In this document: positions 35,044-43,611 of the stretch, piece after piece
Numbering within the stretch: the stretch's first letter is position 1
How the letters are laid out: every line of letters starts with the position of its first letter
Assembly (NCBI RefSeq): GCF_036227605.1
Contig: NZ_CP109487.1
Location: 3,732,001-3,796,000 of the forward strand
Reading direction: 5' to 3'
Length of the DNA: 64,000 bases
Origin: Streptomyces sp. NBC_01439
GTDB lineage: Bacteria > Actinomycetota > Actinomycetes > Streptomycetales > Streptomycetaceae
Position numbers and translations under genes: made by a program
Notes under the pieces: generated by a model
What the model saw: only the letters and a program-made list of their open reading frames with translations
What the model was told of the DNA's origin: nothing
The model's database searches: none

Positions 35044-35272
35044 GTACCGAACCGTCTTCCGCCCCGAGGCGCAGGCCGAGCTTCGGAAGATCCCGCGCGA
35101 GATGGCGCTGCGCATCCTGGCCAAGCTGACCGAGCTGGAAAGCGATCCGCTCGGCTTCAACACCACCGCACTCGTGTCCCAGCCAGACCGCCGGCGGCTA
35201 CGGATTGGCGACTACCGCGTCGTCTACACGATCGGCAACGGGGAACTGGTGGTCGGGGTCGTTCACGTGTGA
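35036..35272 (+). CDS. RelE/ParE-family toxin
   Basis: 78 residues from a GTG. MSEYRTVFRPEAQAELRKIP, a helix, then RRLRIGDYRVVYTIGNGELV is the RelE fold with the conserved Arg-rich strand. It lacks the YoeB-type terminal His, so the exact cleavage chemistry may differ. It overlaps its antitoxin gene. The stop is followed within about 80 bases by cassette boundary D. Confidence 0.88.
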   Translation: MSEYRTVFRPEAQAELRKIPREMALRILAKLTELESDPLGFNTTALVSQPDRRRLRIGDYRVVYTIGNGELVVGVVHV

Positions 35273-35352
35273 CACCGGTCCACCGTTTACGACACCTGAC
35301 CACCGCTGACCATACGTCAGAATATCCAGCACCCATCCAGCACGGTGACGGC

Positions 35353-35386
35353 GAAGGGGTCGAACTCGACAGAGTCCGACCCCTTC
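35353..35386. repeat. Cassette boundary D hairpin
   Basis: Arms GAAGGGGTCGAACTC (35353-35367) and GAGTCCGACCCCTTC (35372-35386), preceded by ATCCAGCACGG and followed by TGAGCTGC. It has the same layout as boundaries A to C. Confidence 0.75.
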
Positions 35387-35436
35387 TGAGCTGCGCGTTT
35401 GACCCAATGCCTCACGTGCAGTAAGAGAACGACTAC

Positions 35437-35450
35437 ACGTTGAAGCGGAA
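35437..35450. repeat. ychF-tail relic 3
   Basis: ACGTTGAAGCGGAA, identical to 59239-59252, 50 bases after hairpin D. The right flank (CCTGACCTGCGGCGGAGCC) matches those of the relics at 30319 and 32167. Confidence 0.75.
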
Positions 35451-35667
35451 TGTCTGCCACCCAATCCTGACCTGCGGCGGAGCCCCGCCCAGGGCCCTGA
35501 CCTGGGATTTCCTCGTTGGCTGCGTTGGCTCCCGACGGCTGTTTACGGGTGTCCTGCGGACTGGCTGCGGACTGGCCGGGTACGCCGAGGCAGAGAAATC
35601 CATGGCACACAGGCGGGACATGCGACCAGCACAGCCGGCGGTACGTCCGCCCGCTGGCCAAGGACGC

Positions 35668-35710
35668 GCCGCTGGATAGACCTCCACTGCGACCTCGCCA
35701 GCATTTGGTC
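35668..35710 (+). pseudogene. Fragment of a DUF6000-like gene 3' end
   Basis: Matches 30001-30043 at 35 of 43 positions (GCCGCTGGA, GACCTCCA, TCGCCA shared). It is a short decayed copy of the chromosomal DUF6000 gene at 29421, now inside the island. Confidence 0.6.
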
Positions 35711-35827
35711 CATCCGTGGCCACGCCTCTCCCCCGTCCAGCGGTGCTTGAGTGCTAGCAGCCTCGCCCTGGACTTCAGAGGGCCTTACCCGCCAGCCCCT
35801 CCAGCAGCATTGCCCGATTGATTCAAA

Positions 35828-37138
35828 TCAGTCCACAACCTCTGGCCCGTCATCGCCTTCAATTGCTTCACCTTCAGGAGCAGCGACTCCTTCAGCGCTT
35901 CCCTGAACTAGCTGCAATGCCGGGCGGTACAAGAACGGAACCCAAAATTCGAGAGACGCGCGCTTCTCAAAGAAACCGACGTCCACCAACCGCAGAGCGA
36001 TGACCTTTGCTTCCTCCTCGGAAACCTCCCAAATGACCGCCAGGCTCTGCACGCTATGGTTGGTCTTCTGCCCCTCCAGCGAACTAATCCTCGGACGGAG
36101 ATCAGGATGCTCGGCGTACAGCGTCTTGGTAAGTCGGGTCGCGGAAACCGAAGGAAGAGCGGCCTTCAAGGACCCGCCGTCAAAGAGGCATTCACCTACG
36201 GGCTCAGGTTCGCCGAGTTCCTGCCGTCGGAGCTGCACGTTTCGGGCTTCACTCAGCAGGTGAATCAGTTCCCTGGGCGCGGTCTGCTTACTTCCGTCAC
36301 GCGTGCGCCCCAGACACCAATCGAACGTCTTGGGTTTGTTCGGCCCGTTTTCTACTTGCTCCGGATAAACACGCCGGAACAGGGCTTCCTGGCCGGCAAC
36401 CGAGGTGACGCCATCAACCGGGAGGCTATAGAAGCCCGCCAATGCAGGGTTGCGCACGAGTCGCTGGGTGACAAGCTGCATCAGCGCGGCCCTGTCCCAC
36501 TGGAGCGTCAGCTCGCGCGTGATATGACTGGCCTCGCGAAACCCGCTCTCCGTGATCGCCTTCCAAATATCGCTCCGCAAGAAAATCTTCAGCCTGATCT
36601 GATGATTGTTTCCAATATCCAGGTACACCTTGAAGAGTGCGCGCAACGCTAGCTGTTCAAGTTCAGGCCTGCCTGCGAACGCCACATCCAAACGATCGAG
36701 CAGCAGCCACAGCTTCATACCGGCCCGCTTCAGCCCCCTATCAGCGGCTTCAAGCAGGTCGTCGACATGAACCACACCCTGGTCCCTCTGGGCCATATCA
36801 GGCTCACGAAAAGTGATACGGGTTCCCGCATCAACGATCCCTGCAAGAGAGAAGTTAGGCTCGATTTCTGTCGGGTAGAAGAAGTGCCGCACGTAGGCTC
36901 TGGCGTTTGCAAGCTTCTGACGAAGAGATGTCCCCTTCCCGGGGAGCATTTTCGCGTCAGCAAGCGTCCGGATTACGCGCTTGACATCCTCCCCGTCGAG
37001 CTTGTAATCCTCGAAGGTATCGGCGATGACCGACAGGAAGTAGAGCTTCCAGAGGCTGACGAACTCGTCTTCATTCGCTGGCGGGTTTTCAGCAAGGCTC
37101 GCAAACGCTGCGGCCCCCTGGGGCGACTCAGCAGGAGT
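35828..37138 (-). pseudogene. Sll1717-type P-loop ATPase, C-terminal part (split by IS)
   Basis: About 437 residues from TPAESPQGAAAFASLAENPP to the stop at 35828. Landmarks: KLWLLLDRLDVAFAG (probable Walker B region), IRLKIFLRSDIWKAITESGF, DWCLGRTRDG and APRELIHLLSEARNVQL, as in the Sll1717-family P-loop ATPases. The Walker A part lies beyond the IS at 38012-38221. Joining the halves across one copy of the AGT target repeat restores a single frame. Codon use is less GC-biased than its neighbours, pointing to recent acquisition. Any product from this half alone would lack ATP binding. Confidence 0.85.
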
Positions 37139-38011
37139 GAGCTTCTTCGATGTGGCCACCGATCGGGTGACGGTCCGTGAAGCGAAACGAGCGAGGCCCC
37201 CGGGCTGTTGATCGAGATGTCTGACGTCTCAATTACGTTGCTCGGGGGCCTCGTTGGTCGTCCATCCTGCCGCAATCGACCTGCCGCACGCACTCGTGGA
37301 GTGGGTCACCATGCTGATCGTCACCCGTGAGGGCGACCGGCGCTGCAAGCTCCGTCCGTCCCAGCGCGCGATGGTGGCACTGGTGTACCTGCGCGAGCAC
37401 ACCACTTTGGCGAAGATCGCCGCCGGGTTCGGGATCAGCGAGTCCACCGCCCATGCCTACATCAGCGCGGTCGTCGACCTGCTCGCCGCGCGTGCGCCGG
37501 GTCTGCTGAGGACGCTGCGCGAGCATGATCCCGACTTCGTCCTGCTCGACGGGACCCTCGCCGAGTGCGACCGGGTCGGCGACGGCCGGGCCGACTACTC
37601 CCACAAGCACCGGCGCCACGGCGTGAACGTGCAGGTCGTCACCGATCCCGGCGGCCGGCTGCTGTGGCTCTCGCCCGCCCTGCCGGGCCGCACTCACGAC
37701 CTGACCGCCGCCCGCACCCACCGGATCATCCGCATCTGCGAGCGCCAGGGCGTTCCCATCGTGGCCGATCTCGCCTACCAGGGCGCCGGTCCGTGGCTGA
37801 CCACGGGCATCAAACGCAGGCCCCTGCAGGAACTGACCCCCACTGAGAAGACCCGCAACCGTGCCCTGGCCGCCACACGGGCACCCGTCGAACGCGGCGT
37901 CGCCCGCCTGAAGTCCTGGCGGATCTTCCGCAGGTCCCGATGCAGTCCCAACCGCATGACGTCAATCGCCAAGGCCGTCCTCACACTGGAGCTGCAACGC
38001 TGAAGAAGCTC
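37139..38011. mobile_element. IS5-type insertion sequence (873 bp)
   Basis: Bounded by terminal inverted repeats GAGCTTCTTC (37139-37148) and GAAGAAGCTC (38002-38011), with the 3-bp target duplication AGT on both sides (37136-37138 and 38012-38014). It carries one transposase gene filling most of its length. Size and organisation recall IS112-like elements of Streptomyces, but the relation is not tested. Confidence 0.88.
37254..38003 (+). CDS. IS5-family (DDE_Tnp_4-like) transposase
   Basis: 249 residues. A helix-turn-helix ([20 protein letters not shown]) precedes a DDE catalytic core: first Asp in [10 protein letters not shown], second in [11 protein letters not shown] and Glu in [13 protein letters not shown]. 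The start is a TTG after GGGGG; an ATG at 37311 is also possible. The reading frame is intact, so the element may still be active. The gene points opposite to the interrupted ATPase. Confidence 0.88.
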   Translation: MVVHPAAIDLPHALVEWVTMLIVTREGDRRCKLRPSQRAMVALVYLREHTTLAKIAAGFGISESTAHAYISAVVDLLAARAPGLLRTLREHDPDFVLLDGTLAECDRVGDGRADYSHKHRRHGVNVQVVTDPGGRLLWLSPALPGRTHDLTAARTHRIIRICERQGVPIVADLAYQGAGPWLTTGIKRRPLQELTPTEKTRNRALAATRAPVERGVARLKSWRIFRRSRCSPNRMTSIAKAVLTLELQR

Positions 38012-38221
38012 AGTGATCAAAATGTCACGGTCAAATAGCTGCGACTCTCGCGCGACGAGAGTGGCATAGATCGCGCTCTTACCCGACCCCTTCGGTCCAT
38101 AGACGATGTCTACCTCGTCTTGCCAGACCTGGTTCCATTGCTCAGTCTCGACGAAGTATGACGCCAGCGCGTCAGCTTCCTCTTCTGCAACCCTCGCCCC
38201 GAGTGACAGTCCTCGCAGCAC
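38012..38221 (-). pseudogene. Sll1717-type P-loop ATPase, N-terminal part (split by IS)
   Basis: From a GTG at 38221: LRGLSLGARVAEEEADALAS, YFVETEQWNQVWQDEV, then DIVYGPKGSGKSAIYATLVA with an intact Walker A, ending ...LFDRDILIT at the IS. The real start may be a few codons upstream, since the frame stays open through KEN. ATPases of this family often accompany defence or signalling genes. Here the protein is interrupted about 70 residues in and should be non-functional. Confidence 0.82.
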
Positions 38222-38339
38222 GTTCTCTTTAATGGTCGCCCGCCTCCACTCGCCGCTACACCAGTCTCACGAAGATTACCGCCACCTCTTGATCAACCCC
38301 AGGGATACGCAAGGTACTCCCACGAGTCAGTCGAGCTGA

Positions 38340-38876
38340 TCAGTGTGAATGCCACCCGTCGAGGGAGACCTGGGTGCCATGAGCGAGGTAGGAGCAGAGC
38401 GCGCTCGAAGTGGTGTCCACGAACTCCCCGGGGATGGCGTCGGCATCGACCCAGCAGACCTGGGCGTGCTTGCGGGGTTCGCGGTTTTCGGGTTCGCCGG
38501 TCCATTCGTGGGCGGCGAAGACGACCGTGAGGAAGCCGTTCGGGGCTTCGACGCCCCAGGCGCCGTGGATGATGTGGGCGACCTTGAGGGACTCGGGCTT
38601 CACCGTGAGGCCGGTCTCCTCGTAGAGCTCGCGGACTGCCGTCTCGGTGATCGGTTCGCCCGGTTCACTCTTGCCGACTGGGAGGTCCCACAGGCCCTGA
38701 GCGAACTTCGCGTTCTCGCTGCGCTGGAGGAGGACGACGCGGTTGGTGGCCTTGTCGTGGACGATGACGGCCGCGACCAGCAGGGTCATCGATTCGAGCG
38801 CCGGCTTGAGGGCTTGAGAGCGGTCGTCGGTCTGCTGGGCCACGGTGTTCCCTTCGTCGGGCGGGTTGTTGGGCAT
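38340..38876 (-). CDS. NUDIX hydrolase
   Basis: 178 residues. The NUDIX box reads GKSEPGEPITETAVRELYEE followed by TGL (about residues 68-90). Before it, MTLLVAAVIVHDKATNRVVL is the usual first strand pair. It resembles ADP-ribose or nucleotide-sugar NUDIX hydrolases of Streptomyces. It ends the leftward unit that starts with the XRE-TPR regulator, one base downstream of that gene's stop, so the two are co-transcribed. Confidence 0.85.
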   Translation of the reverse strand: MPNNPPDEGNTVAQQTDDRSQALKPALESMTLLVAAVIVHDKATNRVVLLQRSENAKFAQGLWDLPVGKSEPGEPITETAVRELYEETGLTVKPESLKVAHIIHGAWGVEAPNGFLTVVFAAHEWTGEPENREPRKHAQVCWVDADAIPGEFVDTTSSALCSYLAHGTQVSLDGWHSH

Positions 38877-38877
38877 G

Positions 38878-40233
38878 TTAGGCGAGGGCCTCGCGGGCGC
38901 GGCGGGCGAGCTCGGCGGCGCCAGGAACGCGGCGGCGCTGGTAGACCGCGAGCGTGGAGCGGATCGAAGTGATCGCCTTACGGGTGCGGTCGGAGGTCAT
39001 GCCCTCCATGAGGACCAGGGCCTGGGTCCAGGCGGCGACAGCCTCGTCAGCGCGGGCCTGGGCGGCGAGGCTGTCGCCGAGGTCGGCGTGGGTGAGGGCG
39101 TGGACGCGCTTGTACTTCTCGGGGTCCCAGCGGGTGAGGGCGTCGCGGTGCTGGTGTTCGGTGCCGATGTGGTCGGCGAGGTCGGTCAGGGTACGGGCGG
39201 TGTGGCTGGCCACGGTGCCGGCGGCGGGGCCGCTGACGCGGGAGTAGCTGGGCTGGGGGCCATCGTCCCGTAGCAGGGCGTCTTCGGCGGCGAGGAGGGC
39301 ACGTGCGGCTGAGGGGCTCGCGTCCGTGGCGGCGTAGGCGCGGGCGTGAGTGATGTGGAGGAGGGCCTCGGTCTGGCCGTCGACGTGGCCGAGGCCGCTT
39401 CGCAGGGCGCCTTCAACGAGGTCGACGCAGTGGTGGGGCTGCTTGAGGCTCAGGGCCTGGTGGGCGAGGGCGCGCATCATCCAGGCGGCGTGGCCGTGGG
39501 GGTCGGCTTCGCAGGCGAGTTGATAGCCGACCTGGTAATAGCGCTGGGCGGCGCCTTCATGGCCCAGGTCGTGGTGCTTCCATCCGGCGAGGTAAGCGAG
39601 TTCGGCGACGGCGCCGAAGGCGGCATGACGTAACGGTTCCGAGGGGAAGCGTCCCCGGAGCATTGGGGCGGCGGTGTCGGCGAGGTACGCGGTGACGGTG
39701 GTCAGGCCGTGGCCGCCGCCCAGGCGTTCGTCGGCGGCGCTGAAGGCCGCGGTGATCTGGCGTACGACGTCGATGTCCTCGCCACCGATGAGGGAGCGGC
39801 CGGTGCGGGCGCGGAGCATCCGGGAGGTGGCTTCGTGGTCGTGGAGCAGCGGCATGGCGACGCCGGCCGTGGTGAAGGCGGCGATGGCGAGGAAGCGGCG
39901 GCGTTCGACGTCGGCACGGCCGAGGTCGGTGACGGTTACGACCGGATCGCCGTTCGAGGTGTCTTCCGCGTCACCGGGCTGGAGGCCGATCTCGGTCGGG
40001 GTGACGACGCGGCCCAGCCGGCGGGAGAGGGCTTCGGCGAGGTATTGGCCGGCCTGGCCTGAGGGCGCCCGGGCGCCCTTGGCCCAGTGGGAAATCGCAG
40101 ACTTGTTGGTCTGGAGGAGTTCGCCGTTCTCAGCGGCGATGCGGCGGACGTCCTTGGCGAGGGCTTCGTACGTACATCCGGCCGCGTGGATCGTCTCGCG
40201 CAGACGGGAGTTGGCGTCGGTCGGCGCTGGCAC
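38878..40233 (-). CDS. XRE-type regulator with TPR-like C-terminal domain
   Basis: 451 residues from a GTG at 40233 with GGAGG before it. The N-terminal HTH (about 10-70; YEALAKDVRRIAAENGELLQ, NKSAISHWAKGARAP) is followed by a hydrophobic linker (FLAIAAFTTAGVAMPLLHDH). About 300 residues of helical repeats then follow (AAWMMRALAHQALSLKQPHH, ARALLAAEDALLRDDGP, AWTQALVLMEGM). This layout is common in Streptomyces regulators that may sense a peptide or metabolite through TPRs. It diverges from the four-gene operon at 40426 and probably controls it. Confidence 0.85.
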   Translation of the reverse strand: MPAPTDANSRLRETIHAAGCTYEALAKDVRRIAAENGELLQTNKSAISHWAKGARAPSGQAGQYLAEALSRRLGRVVTPTEIGLQPGDAEDTSNGDPVVTVTDLGRADVERRRFLAIAAFTTAGVAMPLLHDHEATSRMLRARTGRSLIGGEDIDVVRQITAAFSAADERLGGGHGLTTVTAYLADTAAPMLRGRFPSEPLRHAAFGAVAELAYLAGWKHHDLGHEGAAQRYYQVGYQLACEADPHGHAAWMMRALAHQALSLKQPHHCVDLVEGALRSGLGHVDGQTEALLHITHARAYAATDASPSAARALLAAEDALLRDDGPQPSYSRVSGPAAGTVASHTARTLTDLADHIGTEHQHRDALTRWDPEKYKRVHALTHADLGDSLAAQARADEAVAAWTQALVLMEGMTSDRTRKAITSIRSTLAVYQRRRVPGAAELARRAREALA

Positions 40234-40425
40234 ATTCCTCCGTCCCGGAGCTGTAAACCGCGTATACCGCTTGGGCTCGGTCACACCGTACCCACTCTGC
40301 GTAGCGGGCGGTTCACTTATCGACAGCCGCCCCACTCTCGGGCCGGGCGGCCCCCACGTTCCGTACGCCCTACCAGGCTCGGGCATTCCTATGCCCTGGC
40401 CCGGACGATCAGAGACGGAGAAACG

Positions 40426-41175
40426 GTGACCACCATCGACACCGCGACCATCACGGTCGAGCTGCCCGACGCCTTCGACCCGCGCTGGAGCCGCCTGCCC
40501 GGCATCCGTGTGGACGGCCAGCGCCTCACCATCGACCCGGCCGAGTACTTCTTCCGCTTCGAGTCCAACACCTGGCTCGTCGCTGACTGGGAGCTGGTCA
40601 AGGCCCAGCTCCTGGACGTGGACGAGACGACCGAGAGCGCGGTCGAGCAGCTGGCGCTCGACTTCATCAAGAACCACGGCGAGTCCACCTCTGACGCCGC
40701 CCGCGTCCTGGCCACCGCGTACGAGGTGTACGCGTACCTCTTCCGCGAGGAGCACCTCGCCGGCCTCGGTCTGCCGCAGATCACCACCGACCACCTGCGG
40801 ATGCTCCACGAGGCCGCCACGCTCATGGCGCTCAACAAGGTCGAACTGGACGGACACATCTCCAACGTCGGCCCGTGCTGGTTCTTCCCCGCCGCCACCT
40901 CCGTCGTCTTCGACCTGAACGACGAAACGGGCGGGATGCTCGACGAGGTCTACCACGGCGGCTGGTTCAACGAGCACCGCCGGATCGAGTCCATCAAGGC
41001 CCACGCCGCCCTCGGCGGCCGGCTCGTGCACGGCTGCCAGTCCGTGCCGGACCAGTCGGGCGGCGTCGTCGCGCCCTACGGTGCCTCGATGGCCAACTTC
41101 CGTGACGACCTGGCCGCGTTCAAGGCGGGCTGGATCGAGCAGGTCTACGCCCACCGCGTGACCGCGGCCGAGTAG
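40426..41175 (+). CDS. Conserved protein of unknown function heading the operon
   Basis: 249 residues from a GTG with GGAG upstream. No motif is recognised. The chain is mixed alpha/beta and soluble, with notable phrases EYFFRFESNTWLVADWELVK, VGPCWFFPAATSVVFDLND and VYHGGWFNEHRRIESIKAHA. The last is rich in His and aromatic residues and could be a binding site. It is the first gene of a rightward operon with kinase-like, methyltransferase and HAD-like genes and diverges from the XRE-TPR regulator (192-base gap). A novel catalytic or carrier role is possible but not shown. Confidence 0.7.
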   Translation: MTTIDTATITVELPDAFDPRWSRLPGIRVDGQRLTIDPAEYFFRFESNTWLVADWELVKAQLLDVDETTESAVEQLALDFIKNHGESTSDAARVLATAYEVYAYLFREEHLAGLGLPQITTDHLRMLHEAATLMALNKVELDGHISNVGPCWFFPAATSVVFDLNDETGGMLDEVYHGGWFNEHRRIESIKAHAALGGRLVHGCQSVPDQSGGVVAPYGASMANFRDDLAAFKAGWIEQVYAHRVTAAE

Positions 41176-41252
41176 CCCCACCCCACTACGGCTCCAGGGC
41201 GGGCCGGCACGTTCGCCCGCCCTGGAGCCCACCAGCCCCTGGAGACACCCCC

Positions 41253-42164
41253 ATGGACCAGAGCCTGACCGCCGCCCTGCTGGACGACCTGTGTGCCCTC
41301 ATCCGCAAGCCCCTCCCCGAACGCGCGGAGATCCGCGTCTGGGGCATGTCCGGAGTCGAGCGCGTCACCTTCCCCGACGGCACCACGGCCGTCTTCAAGT
41401 ACGCCAAGGAGCCCTTCGACCGCGAGGCCCAGGCCCTGCGGATCGCCCACCACCGCGGGCTGCCGGTCCCCGAGCTCCACGCCACCGCCATGCAGGACAA
41501 GTGGCTCGGGATGCTCATGGACGACCTCGGCACCCCCGTACGGGACGCCGACGACCTCGACGGCGTCGCCGCCGCCGTGATGCTCCACGCCGCCCGCCCG
41601 GCCAGCGGTCTGCCCTTCCTCGACGGCGCGGGCCTCGCGGCCCTGCCCGGCCGGGCCCTCGACCACCTCCAGCGGCTTCGGAAGGCCAGCCGGTGGACGG
41701 ACTGCGACGACATCGAGACCACGCTGGGGAAGGTCTCCGCAGCATCCGAGGCCCGCGCCCAGGGGGCGACGCTCGACCCCTTCGGCTGGGTGCACTCCGA
41801 GTTCCACCCCACGAGCGTCCACATCGGGGAGGAGGGCTGGCACCTCCTCGACTTCGCCCGCGCCTTCACCGGCCCCGGCCTGATCGACCTCGCCTCCTAC
41901 CACGGCACCACCGAGACGCCCAGCCCCGTCCGACTGCGGGTGTTCCTGGAGCAGTACGTCGCCGCCGGAGGGCACGAGGACGCCCTCGCCGCCCGGGGCG
42001 GCCTGACCGCCGAGGCATGGGCCCTGGGTTGGCACCGCATGTGGGCCGTCGAGTGGTTCATGGAGCAGGCGATCCGCTGGATCAACGACCCGACCAGGGA
42101 CTTCGCGTACATCCCCGTCGTCCGCCGCCACCTGAACGACGTGGTCCAACTCCTGGAGGTCTAG
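41253..42164 (+). CDS. Aminoglycoside-phosphotransferase-like (APH fold) protein
   Basis: 303 residues with an APH/choline-kinase-like fold. The ATP lysine is K49 in AVFKYAK. The catalytic loop reads HSEFHPTS (181-188) in place of the usual HxDxxxxN, so Asp is replaced by Glu and Asn by Ser. The metal-site segment is LLDFARAFTGPG near D200. It could be a small-molecule kinase with unusual chemistry or a non-catalytic binder. The stop is adjacent to the methyltransferase start with no gap, so the pair is tightly coupled. Confidence 0.78.
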   Translation: MDQSLTAALLDDLCALIRKPLPERAEIRVWGMSGVERVTFPDGTTAVFKYAKEPFDREAQALRIAHHRGLPVPELHATAMQDKWLGMLMDDLGTPVRDADDLDGVAAAVMLHAARPASGLPFLDGAGLAALPGRALDHLQRLRKASRWTDCDDIETTLGKVSAASEARAQGATLDPFGWVHSEFHPTSVHIGEEGWHLLDFARAFTGPGLIDLASYHGTTETPSPVRLRVFLEQYVAAGGHEDALAARGGLTAEAWALGWHRMWAVEWFMEQAIRWINDPTRDFAYIPVVRRHLNDVVQLLEV

Positions 42165-42857
42165 GTGCTCGCCCAGGTCTCCCCCTGGTACGCCCACGCC
42201 GCCCAGCGTCTCGCCACCGCACCGGCCCACGCGCTCGTTCCTCCGGCACGGATGGAGTGGAGTACCCACCCCGGTCTGGGCCCCGGCGCGGAGATCCTCG
42301 GCCGGGACCTGCGCGGCAAGCGCCTCCTGGAGCTGGGCTGCGGTCCCGGCCACAACGTCGCCCACCTCGCCCAGCACCACCGGGCCCACGCCACAGGAGT
42401 CGACCTGGTGGGCCTCCAGGTACGGCGAGCGCGGTCGCACTACGGCCACATCAAGGGCGCCACCTTCTCCGCCGGCCATGCGCTGCACCACCTCCAGGCC
42501 ACCGGCCAGACCTTCGACGCGGTCTACTCGGTATTCGGCGCCGTCGGCCTGGTCGCTCCGGAGCTTCTGCTCGCCGCAATCTCCCGCCACCTCGTGCCCG
42601 GCGGCGTACTGGCCTTCTCCGTACCCCACCCGGCACGGGCCGGAAGACATCCTTCGACGGACGACCGTCCCCGCGAGGACTACGTCACCATGCCCGACCG
42701 CACCCGGCTGCCCATCGCCCGCTGGGAGTACGACGCCCACCGCTGGGCCGCCCATCTCTCCCGGACCGGCCTGCGGATCACCTCGGCCATCGAGCTGCGG
42801 CACCCGCGTCTCGACCCGTGGCCCACCACTCTCCTGATCACCGCCCGGAAACGCTGA
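42165..42857 (+). CDS. Class I SAM-dependent methyltransferase
   Basis: 230 residues. The SAM-binding motif I is LLELGCGPGHNVAHLAQ (about residues 53-69), with an acidic GVDLVGLQ strand after it, YSVFGAVGLV and the post-motif VPGGVLAFSVPHP. A GTG start follows immediately after the previous stop. It probably methylates the product or substrate of the neighbouring kinase-like protein. The substrate is unknown. Confidence 0.87.
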   Translation: MLAQVSPWYAHAAQRLATAPAHALVPPARMEWSTHPGLGPGAEILGRDLRGKRLLELGCGPGHNVAHLAQHHRAHATGVDLVGLQVRRARSHYGHIKGATFSAGHALHHLQATGQTFDAVYSVFGAVGLVAPELLLAAISRHLVPGGVLAFSVPHPARAGRHPSTDDRPREDYVTMPDRTRLPIARWEYDAHRWAAHLSRTGLRITSAIELRHPRLDPWPTTLLITARKR

Positions 42858-42872
42858 CCGACGGAGGCAACG

Positions 42873-43415
42873 ATGCCCTTGCCCTACCTCCTGCTCGACA
42901 TCGACGGCGTCCTCATATCGTTCCCGGCGTCCGACGGCAGCACCCCACCCACCCACGTCCGCCACACCGTCCTGCCCGCGGGCCGCGACCCCGACAACCC
43001 GGTACCGATCTGGCTCAGCCCCGCCCACGGCCCGTTGCTCGCCGGCTTCCTGACCAGCGGCCTCGCCCCCGTGTGGTGCACGAGCTGGCGCAAGGACGCC
43101 ACCACCATCGTCGGGCCGCTCCTCGGGCTGCCGGAGTTCCCGTACCTCGATCTCCCCCGCCCCGAGATCACCACCAGCCACCCCAACGGCTACCTCTGGA
43201 AGCGCGACCACGTCGAACCGTGGCTCGGCGGGTCGGCGGTCGCCTGGGTTGACGACGACTTCACCGACCTCGATCACGCCTGGGCGGCGGAGCGGACCGC
43301 AAAGGGCATGCCGACTCTCCTCGTTCAGCCCGACCCGCACCTCGGACTGCAGCCCGAGCACCTGACCGAGGTCACAACGTGGGTCTCGCAGCTGCCCAGA
43401 GCCCGGGTCGCGTGA
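42873..43415 (+). CDS. HAD-like protein
   Basis: 180 residues. [10 protein letters not shown] at residues 5-14 is HAD motif I (DxDGV), WCTSWRKDA suits motif II, and [14 protein letters not shown] is motif IV. The cap domain is minimal. HAD proteins of this size dephosphorylate small metabolites or act as structural partners. It is the last gene before the perfect terminator at 43419, so it closes the operon. Confidence 0.8.
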   Translation: MPLPYLLLDIDGVLISFPASDGSTPPTHVRHTVLPAGRDPDNPVPIWLSPAHGPLLAGFLTSGLAPVWCTSWRKDATTIVGPLLGLPEFPYLDLPRPEITTSHPNGYLWKRDHVEPWLGGSAVAWVDDDFTDLDHAWAAERTAKGMPTLLVQPDPHLGLQPEHLTEVTTWVSQLPRARVA

Positions 43416-43418
43416 CAA

Positions 43419-43455
43419 CTGATGCCCTCGCTGCCACAGGCAGCGAGGGCATCAG
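43419..43455. terminator. Perfect hairpin terminator of the four-gene operon
   Basis: Arms CTGATGCCCTCGCTGCC (43419-43435) and GGCAGCGAGGGCATCAG (43439-43455) with an ACA loop, four bases after the HAD gene stop. Confidence 0.9.
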
Positions 43456-43611
43456 GGTGCGATGTAGTCCCTGCCTGTACCTGGGCGCGGTTCAGTTTCT
43501 GAACGGGATAGCCGTTGGTTGGCATCTATCAACCATCCAGGGGACTTGACCCAATACCTGCAGATTCCGGCGATCACGTGAGATGCTCCGCTAACTGATC
43601 ACCGAGGAACA

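Larger units (their letters stand above)
35273..35827. other. Gene-free stretch holding boundary D and relics
   Basis: 555 bases with no intact gene. It contains boundary hairpin D (35353-35386), a ychF-tail relic (35437-35450), and decayed copies of sequence from around 28990-29040 (GGACTGGCCGGGTACG, CAGAGAAATCC) and of the DUF6000 3' end (35668-35710). Confidence 0.65.

Noticed and set aside
37138..38012. IS ends set one base farther out (TGAGCTTCTTC)
   Set aside because: The outer T/A would also pair, but only the GAGCTTCTTC boundary gives a matching 3-bp target duplication and restores the ATPase frame.
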